This document shows, in pieces, positions 39,952-48,338 of a DNA stretch of 64,000 bases; the first letter of the stretch is position 1, and each line of letters begins with the position of its first letter. Origin of the DNA: Paenibacillus sp. JNUCC-31 (GTDB taxonomy: Bacteria; Bacillota; Bacilli; Paenibacillales; Paenibacillaceae); contig NZ_CP062165.1 in assembly GCF_014844075.1 (NCBI RefSeq), positions 496,001 to 560,000 of the forward strand. Reading direction: 5' to 3'. Made by a program: the position numbers and the translations under genes. The notes under the pieces are model-generated. The model was not told the origin of the DNA and searched no databases. It was given only the letters and a program-made list of their open reading frames with translations.

Positions 39952-41253
39952 TTACCAGCGCACAGGTTCTTCTCCGCGCCATAACACATAACGCTCCAAC
40001 TCACGGAGGGTTCCTGTGCCAATGCCATACTCATCCATCTTATCGGAATGCAGATCAAGGATGTGCAGCATGCCTCCAAACGTACCCACGGCGAGCTTCG
40101 ACTGATCAGTAGAAACGACAAGGGAATAGATGGTGCCGCCTACAAAATGTCTCCACACTTCCTGTCCGTTACCATTCACGCAATATAAATATCCGTATGC
40201 ATCCCCAAGCACCATGCCTGCATCTATCTCTACAGCAGCGTAAACGCGGGCATTCTCATCCATTACAGGCCAATCTTCTTTACTCTCATTACTATCAATC
40301 GTTTCCAACTGAACTTGTATCGTAGCACCGTTATAAAAGTGACATGCATTAAACCATACCTTCGAGCTATCGGTGGTGAACACTGCATAATGAGGATAGC
40401 TGGATTCAGGATAAAGTGAATACGTCTTATTCTGTTTTCGATCCAGGACCATATGGTTGCTCACCTGGCTGCCGTAGGCAATCCAGCGACCATCACGCGA
40501 GACCGCTGCATGACCCATATCAATCTGTGTGTCTTCCAACTCATATTCTTCAATCTCTGCAAGATCCGGATGCAGCAGGGATACCTGGTCTTGCTCAAGC
40601 AGATAGATCCCATAATTGGAGAAGATAAGAACGGATTTTCCTGTATTAAACGGAATGAGTCCTTCAAGTGTACGCTCCGGGTGCTCACAGTCAGCAAGGG
40701 ATTCGATACGCGGCAAAGCCTGCTGAATACTGGATTGAATATCTTCCCAACGATACACTGCGAGCTCTTGTCCCTCCAGATGGCGATCAGGTTGTCTAAT
40801 GACACGAATAGTTTCAGGTCCGGCAAGGGCATAGTCCATCCCATCCGGTGAACAGCCTGCGAAGGTATACTGGGAGAAAGGTACACATCCATGTACATTA
40901 GCCGTGTACACACAACCATTCTCTGTAAAGGCACCGAGCGAAAATACCAATGTGTCCACATTCAAATAGCCAACCACGCGTATAGCCTGCATGTAGGATT
41001 GAAAATGTTCATTCAATGGCCATGTTGCAGCAGGCAATTCCAGCCGGAGCCGTTCCAAATCTCCTTGAAGATTGGCTTGCTTCACCATCTCCCACACTTC
41101 AGTGCTGATCTGGGCTCTGGCATCCTCCGCAAGTTCCATTTCATCCAGCTGCTCTCCCGCCATGCCTCTTCGCACAAAGGCATTCACATCCCTTGCATAC
41201 CGTTTGCCTTCATTACGCCATGATTCCGCAATTTCTTCGTTTATCCAACTCAA
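39952..41253 (-). CDS. Beta-propeller (WD40/PQQ-like) protein of unknown function
   Basis: 433 residues. From about 85 onward short beta-strand blades recur, e.g. V-S-R-D-G-R-W-I-A-Y-G-S and V-S-T-D-Q-S-K-L-A-V-G-T-F-G-G-M-L-H-I-L-D, and V-L-G-D-A-Y-G-Y-L-Y-C-V-N-G-N-G-Q-E-V-W-R-H, the last being PQQ-like. No signal peptide. Separated by only 3 bp from the upstream SUKH-like gene, so translation is coupled. I do not assign a role. Confidence 0.7.
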   Translation of the reverse strand: MSWINEEIAESWRNEGKRYARDVNAFVRRGMAGEQLDEMELAEDARAQISTEVWEMVKQANLQGDLERLRLELPAATWPLNEHFQSYMQAIRVVGYLNVDTLVFSLGAFTENGCVYTANVHGCVPFSQYTFAGCSPDGMDYALAGPETIRVIRQPDRHLEGQELAVYRWEDIQSSIQQALPRIESLADCEHPERTLEGLIPFNTGKSVLIFSNYGIYLLEQDQVSLLHPDLAEIEEYELEDTQIDMGHAAVSRDGRWIAYGSQVSNHMVLDRKQNKTYSLYPESSYPHYAVFTTDSSKVWFNACHFYNGATIQVQLETIDSNESKEDWPVMDENARVYAAVEIDAGMVLGDAYGYLYCVNGNGQEVWRHFVGGTIYSLVVSTDQSKLAVGTFGGMLHILDLHSDKMDEYGIGTGTLRELERYVLWRGEEPVRW

Positions 41254-41256
41254 TGG

Positions 41257-42078
41257 TTATTCCTCCCCTCCGCCTCTATTCAAAGCCGTACACTGATGTG
41301 CCAACAAAAAAAGATTAATCTCATGATCCATCGCCCCTTCGCCTCCATCCATTTCTTCATAGAAGAGCGCAATTTCTCGTCCATTCGCATAATTAAAACG
41401 CAAATATCCGCCCATGGAAGCCATAAACAGCTTACACATATATTCATTTTCTAGCACGGCATCCCACTTGAATCTCGCTTTGCACAAATCAGCCAGTTCT
41501 TTCATGAAGCCTTCACGCGTGGTGTTAGCCAAGTGGTAAAATGTGTGGTTTCGCAGTTCATTCCAGGGTTCAAAATAGGCTGGGGTCAGCGGTTTATCCT
41601 GATGGTAATAGGTGCAATAGATCCGGTTCAGCGTCTCTGCAAAATCAGCTTCAGGACATGTCCACAGGATGATATTCTCATCATGACGCGGGAGCCATAA
41701 CAATCCCTCCACGTCTGGATGAACTGCCAGGAAATCCCCATCCACCGAACTGCCAATACTGATACACTCTTGAAGCTGATCTTGAGTGACCGGTGTATCC
41801 TCCGTATGCATCCAAAAATCATATTCAGCAAAAGGTTTCAATACCTCCTGATCCGGCCGCTGCACATTCATCCAGCCTGTGTACGTCCCTTCCCCGTATT
41901 GTTCCAGCCATTTTCGATAAGAGGAAGGCAACGAGATGGAATGCTGTTTTTCAAATTGATCCAATTCCTCAGCGGGTACGGGTTTAAACGTACGGGTTAC
42001 CATATACATTTCACGACATCTCCCTACGATCCGTTCGATCAGTTCGTTCAATTCATTCCGTTCATGAAGATCGTTCAC
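41257..42078 (-). CDS. SMI1/KNR4 (SUKH)-like protein
   Basis: 273 residues. SUKH-type N-terminal half: L-P-S-S-Y-R-K-W-L-E-Q-Y-G-E-G near 52-66, then D-F-L-A-V-H-P-D and L-W-L-P-R-H-D-E-N-I-I-L-W near 115-140. The C-terminal half is helical. Second SUKH member in the cluster and the likely duplicate of the function at 39.2 kb, though the two sequences have diverged. Confidence 0.72.
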   Translation of the reverse strand: MNDLHERNELNELIERIVGRCREMYMVTRTFKPVPAEELDQFEKQHSISLPSSYRKWLEQYGEGTYTGWMNVQRPDQEVLKPFAEYDFWMHTEDTPVTQDQLQECISIGSSVDGDFLAVHPDVEGLLWLPRHDENIILWTCPEADFAETLNRIYCTYYHQDKPLTPAYFEPWNELRNHTFYHLANTTREGFMKELADLCKARFKWDAVLENEYMCKLFMASMGGYLRFNYANGREIALFYEEMDGGEGAMDHEINLFLLAHQCTALNRGGGEE

Positions 42079-42127
42079 TCTATATCCGAACGTGATAATT
42101 CATTCAATCCTTCGGCAAATCAATCAG

Positions 42128-42685
42128 CTATGCCCGTTCTTCCTGCACTATTTCGGTCACGACACCCTTGCGGTTTACAATGCTAATGGCAAAGGCATCA
42201 TAGCCGTCACGTTTCACTTGCTCAAAATCCATGCTCTCTCCCGTAATTAGTTCGTATTTTCCGTCTTCATCCACATCTTCTCCAAACTCTTCATCCCACG
42301 GCACGTTGTAAAAAGCAGATAGCTGTACTTCAAATATATCTTCTCCTTCAACGTCCAAATAAGGTCGCAGAGGCCTGTTGTTCAGGTCCTCCTCCGGATA
42401 GGTCTCGCATAACATGGCATCATAACCGTGTTTGGCTGCATCGATCAACAAGTATCGTTCTCCGGTTACGGTGTGCTCCGCATATACGATGAGCGGTGTC
42501 GAATCATGCCAGGTTATCAGATCATCCTCGGTTAAGTCACCATAATAAAAGATATGGAACTTGTCATGGCCATCCCTCGTTTGCAACTTGCCTTTCCATT
42601 CCACTTCATGAGTCTGAACATCCCGAATTCCCTGAACCACCCCTTCCAAATATGCAGGTCCTTTATGTACACCAAACAAATTCAT
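42128..42685 (-). CDS. Hypothetical acidic protein of the SUKH cluster
   Basis: 185 residues, strongly acidic (W-D-E-E-F-G-E-D-V-D-E-D-G-K). No named motif. Its start overlaps the stop of the gene upstream by 4 bp, implying translational coupling. Size and composition resemble small immunity proteins, but that is only a guess from context. Confidence 0.65.
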   Translation of the reverse strand: MNLFGVHKGPAYLEGVVQGIRDVQTHEVEWKGKLQTRDGHDKFHIFYYGDLTEDDLITWHDSTPLIVYAEHTVTGERYLLIDAAKHGYDAMLCETYPEEDLNNRPLRPYLDVEGEDIFEVQLSAFYNVPWDEEFGEDVDEDGKYELITGESMDFEQVKRDGYDAFAISIVNRKGVVTEIVQEERA

Positions 42686-43335
42686 GATCTCGCCTCCAGT
42701 TTATTCATTCGAATGGTTACGACTTTATGTTCTTCATCGACGTCCAGCTTCACATCGATATTCAACTTATCATGGAACAATGTCGTAACGTTGATATAAG
42801 GATCACGAGCAGCTTCGCTGCCTCCATTGGTAGAACGACTCATTCCCTGATGAATAATGGATTGGACCAGCTGTCCATCCCCTTTTCCGGTATTTTGATA
42901 ACTATAAATCACCTCTTTATCCTGATTATAAAAATGTAACACCGTTGTAAAATCTTTGGCATTGGTATATTGCTTTTCGGTTTTTACATATTCGTTTTCT
43001 GTGGATTGATAGCTGATCGTTCCCGCCAGATAGGGATTGTCTTCACTGGGTTTAATATCAAACTCCTGATAGGCGATGCGAAAAAGGTATTGGATATGAC
43101 TCATATCGACCCGGTAATATAACTGACGGTTGTCTTCCTCCTTATCCATGGCAGCGAAACTATTGATGAGCGGCAAGGCATCATAAGATTTGCCGTTCAC
43201 GTCCACAGCGAGAGCATAGTCGGACAGTACCTTTTCTTTTTGAAACACACCATACGTCTGTAAAATAAAATAGGCCGGAATGAGTAATATGCCTATAATT
43301 ACCGCAAATATCGTGATCTTTAGACGAACTTTCAT
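42682..43335 (-). CDS. Single-pass membrane protein of the SUKH cluster
   Basis: 217 residues. One hydrophobic helix at about 6-27 after a short basic head, then a soluble extracytoplasmic domain with no known motif. Of three consecutive ATGs the third (43335) is best spaced from AAGGAGG. It overlaps the next gene by 4 bp. Function unknown. Confidence 0.7.
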   Translation of the reverse strand: MKVRLKITIFAVIIGILLIPAYFILQTYGVFQKEKVLSDYALAVDVNGKSYDALPLINSFAAMDKEEDNRQLYYRVDMSHIQYLFRIAYQEFDIKPSEDNPYLAGTISYQSTENEYVKTEKQYTNAKDFTTVLHFYNQDKEVIYSYQNTGKGDGQLVQSIIHQGMSRSTNGGSEAARDPYINVTTLFHDKLNIDVKLDVDEEHKVVTIRMNKLEARS

Positions 43336-43369
43336 CATCATCCTCCTTAGCGACCCGCGTTCTACCGGT

Positions 43370-43978
43370 TCATCCTGTCGTGTGCTGAAGTTTGGTCAAC
43401 GTGCGGACCACCAACTCCCTGTTCTTGGCGTTCTTGATATACGCAGGGATGGTATGTGAAGCCGTCTTCAAAGGTACAATTCCAGGTTTCACGCGCAATT
43501 CGGCCGAAATATACGAAATCAGATAATTTAAATGCGCCCGATTAACGGCCCATACCATCTTTCCTCTGATATAGTCTAAAAAATACAATTCCATTTTAAA
43601 TATAGGATCTCGTCCGTCTCGAATATCGGGATAATACCCTCTATATACTGGCTTTTTATGTAATACGACATGATTGACACTTCCACAATGCGGGCATTCG
43701 ATATGCGATGATTTGTGGGACGTCTTTTTCTCATCTGTCACTTCAACATTGAACCAGCGTTCACATTGGACACAATTGCTCTTGGCTTTATACTGATATT
43801 CCGTCTCATGAACTCCGTGAGCGAAACATTGTGAACATTTCCATGCCAGGTGACCATCTTGGTTTAATATATAGGCATGACCACCGCAGCATTTGCATTT
43901 TACATCCACCTGCTCGCACCGCCGAAGAACAGCGTAGAAGCTGTATTTATATGCCCCTTCGTCTTCGAAACGTTTCAT
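43370..43978 (-). CDS. Zinc-ribbon protein, first gene of the SUKH cluster
   Basis: 202 residues. Two treble-clef-like ribbons: C-K-C-C-G near 28-32 with C-S-Q-C near 48, then C-V-Q-C near 68 and C-P-H-C-G-S near 94. The second half is helical (L-N-Y-L-I-S-Y-I-S-A-E-L-R). A TFIIB-type or RNA-binding ribbon is possible. It heads the six-gene cluster; the adjacent 290 bp contain the nirK promoter in the other direction. Confidence 0.7.
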   Translation of the reverse strand: MKRFEDEGAYKYSFYAVLRRCEQVDVKCKCCGGHAYILNQDGHLAWKCSQCFAHGVHETEYQYKAKSNCVQCERWFNVEVTDEKKTSHKSSHIECPHCGSVNHVVLHKKPVYRGYYPDIRDGRDPIFKMELYFLDYIRGKMVWAVNRAHLNYLISYISAELRVKPGIVPLKTASHTIPAYIKNAKNRELVVRTLTKLQHTTG

Positions 43979-44150
43979 TCCGAGCCCACCTCCCTCTGAT
44001 TTCTCGATCTCCCTTCACATGAAGTATGACCGAATCGAAACAATCAACATTTCCCAATTGCTATCTAAAATTATATGAAACTCTGCTGCTTTTCACAAGA
44101 AACCTCCACCAGAAAGATCATCGTATGCACCAAAAAATGACGTAATAAAG

Positions 44151-44166
44151 TGTGTTTCGCATCACA
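44151..44166 (+). promoter_or_regulatory. FNR/CRP-type box upstream of nirK
   Basis: TGTGT-TTCGCA-TCACA differs by one base from TGTGA-N6-TCACA. The centre is 41.5 bp from a predicted start at about 44200, with TAATCT at 44188-44193 as a weak -10. Confidence 0.6.
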
Positions 44167-44269
44167 CCAGACCTCGGCTCAATGTCGTAATCTAAACCTA
44201 TATTCAAAAGAAATATATTCGTTTCATTTTATTTGTGAAAAATATTACTTGATTAAGGTTGTGTTCTCC

Positions 44270-45271
44270 ATGTTCTCTTTGTCAAATCATGTATCCAAGG
44301 TTTCGATAATGCTTGTTGTATTCACTTCTGTACTCTCACATTGCAGTTCTTCCGAAACCATTAAACCTGCTCAGCACAGTGAAGTCCCCTCTACCGGGGT
44401 CAATCAACCAAGTCAGCCGCCAGTGGATCCGGTCATTCGCAGGGAAGGCACCACAGTATATATTGAGATGACTGCTCAAGTAACGGATATCGAAATCTCG
44501 GAAGGCGTCATGTATAACGCTTGGACGTTTAATGGTACAGCCCCCGGGCCGGTACTTCGTGTGACTGAGGGAGATACCCTGATATTCACGCTAAAAAACA
44601 AAGATTCCAGCCTGCCTCACTCTATGGATTTTCATGCTGTTCATGCTTCACCCAGCAGCAAATTCATCGATGTCATGCCGGGTGAGGAAGGTACTTTCAC
44701 CTACGCAACTTCCTCACCTGGCGTATTTATGTACCACTGCGGGACAAAACCGGTTCTCGCTCATATTGCCAACGGTATGTATGGCATGATTATTGTTGAA
44801 CCCAAAGCCGGTTATCCTTCTGATCATCTGATTCATCGTGAGTATACGCTTGTTCAGAGTGAATGGTACAAGGAGCATACTTATGATGCCTTTTTGAACG
44901 AAGAACCGGACTATGTTGTGTTCAATGGGAATGATTACGGACTGACCCGTAATCCTCTGCTTGCCAAAGTTGGAGATACCGTTCGCCTCTATGTAAGCAA
45001 TGCCGGACCGAACGAAGTCTCTTCTTTCCACATTGTTGGTACGATCATGGACCGAGTATATATAGACGGAAATCCCCGAAATATACAATATGGAATGCAG
45101 ACGGTTATGCTTCCGGCGAGTGGTGGGGCTGTCGTGGAATTTACCGTAACAGAAGAAGGAGATTATCCGATTGTAACGCATCAGTTTAACCATGTATCCA
45201 AAGGGGCTTCTGCTGTTCTTCGTGTAACCAAGGATGGCAAAGACCATGGAGGTCAGGCAATGTCACACTGA
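44270..45271 (+). CDS. nirK: Copper-containing nitrite reductase
   Basis: 333 residues with two cupredoxin domains. All copper ligands can be placed: type 1 site H117, C157, H165, M170; type 2 site H122, H156, H304. The catalytic pair is also there, D120 in H-S-M-D-F-H and H254 in S-F-H-I-V-G. It reduces nitrite to nitric oxide. The N-terminus has a hydrophobic helix and C25 after L-S-H, a poor lipobox, so it is a membrane-bound, outward-facing lipoprotein or anchored protein. ATG 44270 is chosen for its AAGG; the frame reaches back further. An FNR-type box precedes it and a Crp/Fnr gene follows 53 bp downstream. No NO reductase gene is in the window. Confidence 0.9.
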   Translation: MFSLSNHVSKVSIMLVVFTSVLSHCSSSETIKPAQHSEVPSTGVNQPSQPPVDPVIRREGTTVYIEMTAQVTDIEISEGVMYNAWTFNGTAPGPVLRVTEGDTLIFTLKNKDSSLPHSMDFHAVHASPSSKFIDVMPGEEGTFTYATSSPGVFMYHCGTKPVLAHIANGMYGMIIVEPKAGYPSDHLIHREYTLVQSEWYKEHTYDAFLNEEPDYVVFNGNDYGLTRNPLLAKVGDTVRLYVSNAGPNEVSSFHIVGTIMDRVYIDGNPRNIQYGMQTVMLPASGGAVVEFTVTEEGDYPIVTHQFNHVSKGASAVLRVTKDGKDHGGQAMSH

Positions 45272-45324
45272 GACATCCTGACGGGAACTATACATATCCT
45301 GGACGATTTGAGGTGAGAGAAGAA

Positions 45325-46008
45325 ATGATCTGTACGCATCAAACTCAAGACCCCTGTTTTCTGAAAGTGCCTCTATTCCAACATCTTGGCCCGGAAGAAT
45401 CTGCAATGTTGACCTCACTCCTGCATTCCCGCAAGTATGATAAAGGCGAGTATGTCGTTCAGGAAGGTGAACGCTCGGATACGCTGTACATTGTTCATCA
45501 GGGATGTGTCAAGTTATCAAAATACGGCCAGAACGGCAAAGAACACATCATCCGTTTCCTGTTTCCGGGTGATTTCTTTGGGCAAGCTGCCCTGTTACAC
45601 CAGAAACCTCATGATGCGAATGCCGAAATTTTGGAGTCTTCTGCCCTTTGTTCCATGAACAAGCACAACTTTGATCTTCTTCTCGAACAATATCCTAAGC
45701 TTGCATATCATTTCCTGCTTGCCGTTTCCGATCTTCTCGGTACGACAGATGAATGGAATAGTGCCCTCAGTTCCATGGATACTGAACAAAAGATAGCAAA
45801 TTTGCTCTTGTATTTTCATACTCGAAATCATGCACCACATGAGATCCGATTGCCTGTTTTCAAAAAAGACATGGCACTGCTACTGGGCATCACACCCGAA
45901 ACACTTAGCCGCAAGCTGGCCGCCATGCAGAAACAGGGACTGCTCCAGGTTACAGGAAATTGCATTCTGATTCTTCAACTGGAGCAACTTAAGGAAAAGA
46001 TTCAATAA
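45325..46008 (+). CDS. Crp/Fnr-family regulator with N-terminal cysteines (FNR-type recognition helix)
   Basis: 227 residues from ATG 45325 (GAGGTGA eight bases upstream). Cyclic-nucleotide-like domain from 10 to 130 with F-L-F-P-G-D-F-F-G; helix-turn-helix at 170-205. The recognition helix reads P-E-T-L-S-R, like V-E-T-I-S-R of Escherichia coli FNR, which binds TTGAT-N4-ATCAA. Cysteines at 3, 11, 61 and 109 could ligate an iron-sulfur cluster, though the C-x7-C spacing differs from E. coli. Cotranscribed with nirK, so probably an oxygen- or NO-responsive regulator of denitrification. Confidence 0.85.
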   Translation: MICTHQTQDPCFLKVPLFQHLGPEESAMLTSLLHSRKYDKGEYVVQEGERSDTLYIVHQGCVKLSKYGQNGKEHIIRFLFPGDFFGQAALLHQKPHDANAEILESSALCSMNKHNFDLLLEQYPKLAYHFLLAVSDLLGTTDEWNSALSSMDTEQKIANLLLYFHTRNHAPHEIRLPVFKKDMALLLGITPETLSRKLAAMQKQGLLQVTGNCILILQLEQLKEKIQ

Positions 46009-46055
46009 TGAAGAAGTCTATCTAACTCCGTGCACGTTTCATATTTAACATTGAA

Positions 46056-46071
46056 TGTGAGTAACGTCACA
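46056..46071 (+). promoter_or_regulatory. Perfect FNR/CRP box of the YlbF-like gene
   Basis: TGTGA-GTAACG-TCACA, full consensus. TATACA at 46091-46096 gives a start near 46103, so the box centre is at about -40, the class II activator position. Confidence 0.85.
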
Positions 46072-46127
46072 GTACGCATTCCCGTTCCATTATACAGTTA
46101 AGAAAAGCTCTGCAGGAGGTTGACGAT

Positions 46128-46553
46128 ATGAGTACGATTGTAAAATTGGACAAACAGATCATCATGCACAAAATGCAGGAGTTATGCTCACTCCTATTAC
46201 AAGATGAAGGCTACAAAGAGATGCGCGACATGATAGATCAGTTTGCCGCAGATGAGCAGGCCACAGCGCAATACGAACGGTTTATGGAGAAACATCAGGC
46301 TTTGGAGGAAAAAGAACGGCAAAACATCGAACTGCTTGCATCCGAAATTCAGGTGTATGAAGAGGAAGAACGTGCGCTGTATGATCATCCGCTCATTCGC
46401 AGATTCATATATGCACAACGCGAATTTAGCCAGCTGCATCAGCAGATCAGCCACTATTTCACAAAATCCGTTGAGTTGAACCGTTTACCCGAACCGAAGG
46501 AACTACACAAGGAAGCATGCGGTTGTGGAGGAAACTGTTCCGGTGGACACTAG
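46128..46553 (+). CDS. YlbF/YmcA-family protein with Cys-rich tail
   Basis: 141 residues, all helical, with the YlbF-type helix pattern up to about 115 (A-Q-Y-E-R-F-M-E-K-H-Q-A-L-E-E-K, L-I-R-R-F-I-Y-A-Q-R-E-F-S-Q-L). The tail carries C131, C133 and C137 in C-G-C-G-G-N-C; C20 is a fourth. In Bacillus subtilis YlbF, YmcA and YaaT form a complex with [4Fe-4S] clusters that guides RNase Y. Here the gene has its own FNR box, so it is likely an anaerobic variant. GGAGG precedes ATG 46128. Confidence 0.78.
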   Translation: MSTIVKLDKQIIMHKMQELCSLLLQDEGYKEMRDMIDQFAADEQATAQYERFMEKHQALEEKERQNIELLASEIQVYEEEERALYDHPLIRRFIYAQREFSQLHQQISHYFTKSVELNRLPEPKELHKEACGCGGNCSGGH

Positions 46554-46574
46554 AATCTTACATTGAACGCAAAA

Positions 46575-46620
46575 ATAAGAGTATCCATGATCAGCTCATG
46601 ATCTGAATGGATACTCTTGT
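46575..46620. terminator. Bidirectional terminator between the YlbF-like and ZIP genes
   Basis: AAGAGTATCCAT pairs with ATGGATACTCTT with an inner GATCA/TGATC element. Confidence 0.85.
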
Positions 46621-46641
46621 TTGCACTTCCATATCTCATCG

Positions 46642-47373
46642 TTATAAATCAAGCAAAAGTGATACCAGCAATCCCATGGAAGCAATAAATCCTACTACGG
46701 GACCACCCTCTTCAAAGGCTTCAGGCATCATGGTGGAACAGATCATGGCTATAATTCCTCCACCTGCAAATGCACCAATAGCCGCCCCCATCTCCTTGGG
46801 CAGCTGTTCCAGGAACAAATATCCACCCAGGGCTGCCAGCGCGGAGATCAGCAGTACACCCAGCCACATCAACATAATTTTGGATCGTGTATATTTATTA
46901 CGCTGTAGTCCAACGGTACTGGACAGACCTTCAGGAATGTTGCTGACAAAGATGGAGACGACAAGTACAACGCTGATGCCATTCCCGGTCAGCAGACTTG
47001 CCCCAAGCATGATTGATTCCGGAATGGCATCCATAACCGTACCTGCAAAAATGCCAAGCCCACTTTGGTTCGATTCTCCTGTGCCAACCTCTTCTGAACG
47101 TTTACGCCCTGCTCCTCCCTTACTGGAAATAAGCAGATCGAACAGCGTATATACAACCGCCCCCGAAGTGAAGCCGATCGCTGTCGGTACAATTCCTCCA
47201 TCATTCAATGCATCACCAATAAGTTCAAATGCAGCTGCACCGATCAGAGTCCCTGTACCAAAAGCCATAATCCAACCGATGACCCGTTTCGGAATCTTCA
47301 GAAACAGCGCCGCAAGCGCCCCAATCACAACCGCTGAGGCGGAGATGCCGCCCCACATGAGCGCAATCCACAT
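46642..47373 (-). CDS. ZIP-family metal transporter
   Basis: 243 residues with eight hydrophobic segments. M-D-A-I-P-E-S and N-I-P-E-G-L-S-S form the TM4/TM5 metal path (H replaced by D/N at places), as in ZupT/GufA-type carriers of zinc, iron or manganese. It is the minus-strand gene downstream of an FNR-type box at 47511-47526, which suggests uptake or release of a metal under anaerobic conditions. Confidence 0.85.
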   Translation of the reverse strand: MWIALMWGGISASAVVIGALAALFLKIPKRVIGWIMAFGTGTLIGAAAFELIGDALNDGGIVPTAIGFTSGAVVYTLFDLLISSKGGAGRKRSEEVGTGESNQSGLGIFAGTVMDAIPESIMLGASLLTGNGISVVLVVSIFVSNIPEGLSSTVGLQRNKYTRSKIMLMWLGVLLISALAALGGYLFLEQLPKEMGAAIGAFAGGGIIAMICSTMMPEAFEEGGPVVGFIASMGLLVSLLLDL

Positions 47374-47510
47374 CCAAGCCGCCCCCTCTTCTGTTCATTT
47401 AGATCTATCCATCCATTAACCCGGGGAATGACTTCAAAAACAGGAAACCGGACGAATGACTGTACGCACCTCATTAAGTCACCCGATCATTTGCAATGAA
47501 AAGATACCTT

Positions 47511-47526
47511 TGTGATTTATATCACC
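47511..47526 (-). promoter_or_regulatory. FNR/CRP-type box upstream of the ZIP gene
   Basis: TGTGA-TTTATA-TCACC differs from consensus in one base. On the minus strand a -10-like AATGAT lies near 47493-47488, consistent with a start at about 47477 and a box centre near -41.5. It lies in the gap between ywiC (ends 47567) and the ZIP start. Confidence 0.65.
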
Positions 47527-47566
47527 TGTCAGAATCATAAATCACGGTATGATGGAGAGATCAGAC

Positions 47567-48289
47567 TTATAACAGGACAGACCATAACAAAAATTGCACC
47601 GAACCAACAATCTCAATGATGCCTACCTTCATGGGACGTAGAGATTTTCCCGCATAAATGAAGGTTCGTGCAGCCGAGTAGATATAAGCCAGTATCATCC
47701 ATGGATAACCGATCACTGCAGGGATCACTAACAGGAGCAGATGGACCAGACGTGTCAACATTAACCAGCGTTTGTTGGTCCGTTCCCGGAAGACGGATTT
47801 CACAAAAAACGTACTTCCTGTAAAATGAAGAAAACAAAACAGAATGACTGCACCCATTTTGATATCCCAGCTGCCGCCGCCAATGAGATAAGCAGCCGCA
47901 CCTCCGAGAGAGAACATCAACATCGCACAAAGGTCATTGGTCAGTGAGCGTTCCGCTTTGTGCCTGACATGCCAAACGTTCACAAGCAGCAGCCCGCCCA
48001 AGACCGGACCGAAGAATAACAGGGAGGATTGTTTAATAATCGGTGGGATCAGACAGATCACGGCTGCCAAACCGTATATTCCGGCCCATCTGTAAAAGCG
48101 AGTTCGATTGGACTTTCTTTTCAGAGACTGAAGCATAGGATACGCGGCGAGATAGAGTCCAAGCCAGGCGATAAATAACGGGACATGCAGCCACTGTGGA
48201 TGGCTCGCGACTACACCTACGAAAAAAGGTACACTAACCATGGCCCATCCGCCATGTTCATGAGGGATAACGATTTTATGATTTGTCAC
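47567..48289 (-). CDS. ywiC: YwiC-like membrane protein
   Basis: 240 residues from GTG 48289 (AAGGAGG 11 nt upstream). Begins with H-K-I-V-I-P-H-E-H-G-G-W-A-M, the YwiC-like family mark, followed by eight hydrophobic helices. In Bacillus subtilis ywiC lies in the narK-fnr-ywiC region, and here it is again next to a Crp/Fnr gene (divergent, 49 bp), supporting a link with nitrate respiration. Molecular function unknown. Confidence 0.85.
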   Translation of the reverse strand: MTNHKIVIPHEHGGWAMVSVPFFVGVVASHPQWLHVPLFIAWLGLYLAAYPMLQSLKRKSNRTRFYRWAGIYGLAAVICLIPPIIKQSSLLFFGPVLGGLLLVNVWHVRHKAERSLTNDLCAMLMFSLGGAAAYLIGGGSWDIKMGAVILFCFLHFTGSTFFVKSVFRERTNKRWLMLTRLVHLLLLVIPAVIGYPWMILAYIYSAARTFIYAGKSLRPMKVGIIEIVGSVQFLLWSVLL

Positions 48290-48338
48290 TTCACAGTTAA
48301 CCTCCTTCATATTAATGACATAGAAAGGACGAGTAGTT

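Noticed and set aside
44034..44047. Possible TTGAT-N4-ATCAA site far upstream of nirK
   Set aside because: Only the right half fits and the distance to the promoter is unsuitable.
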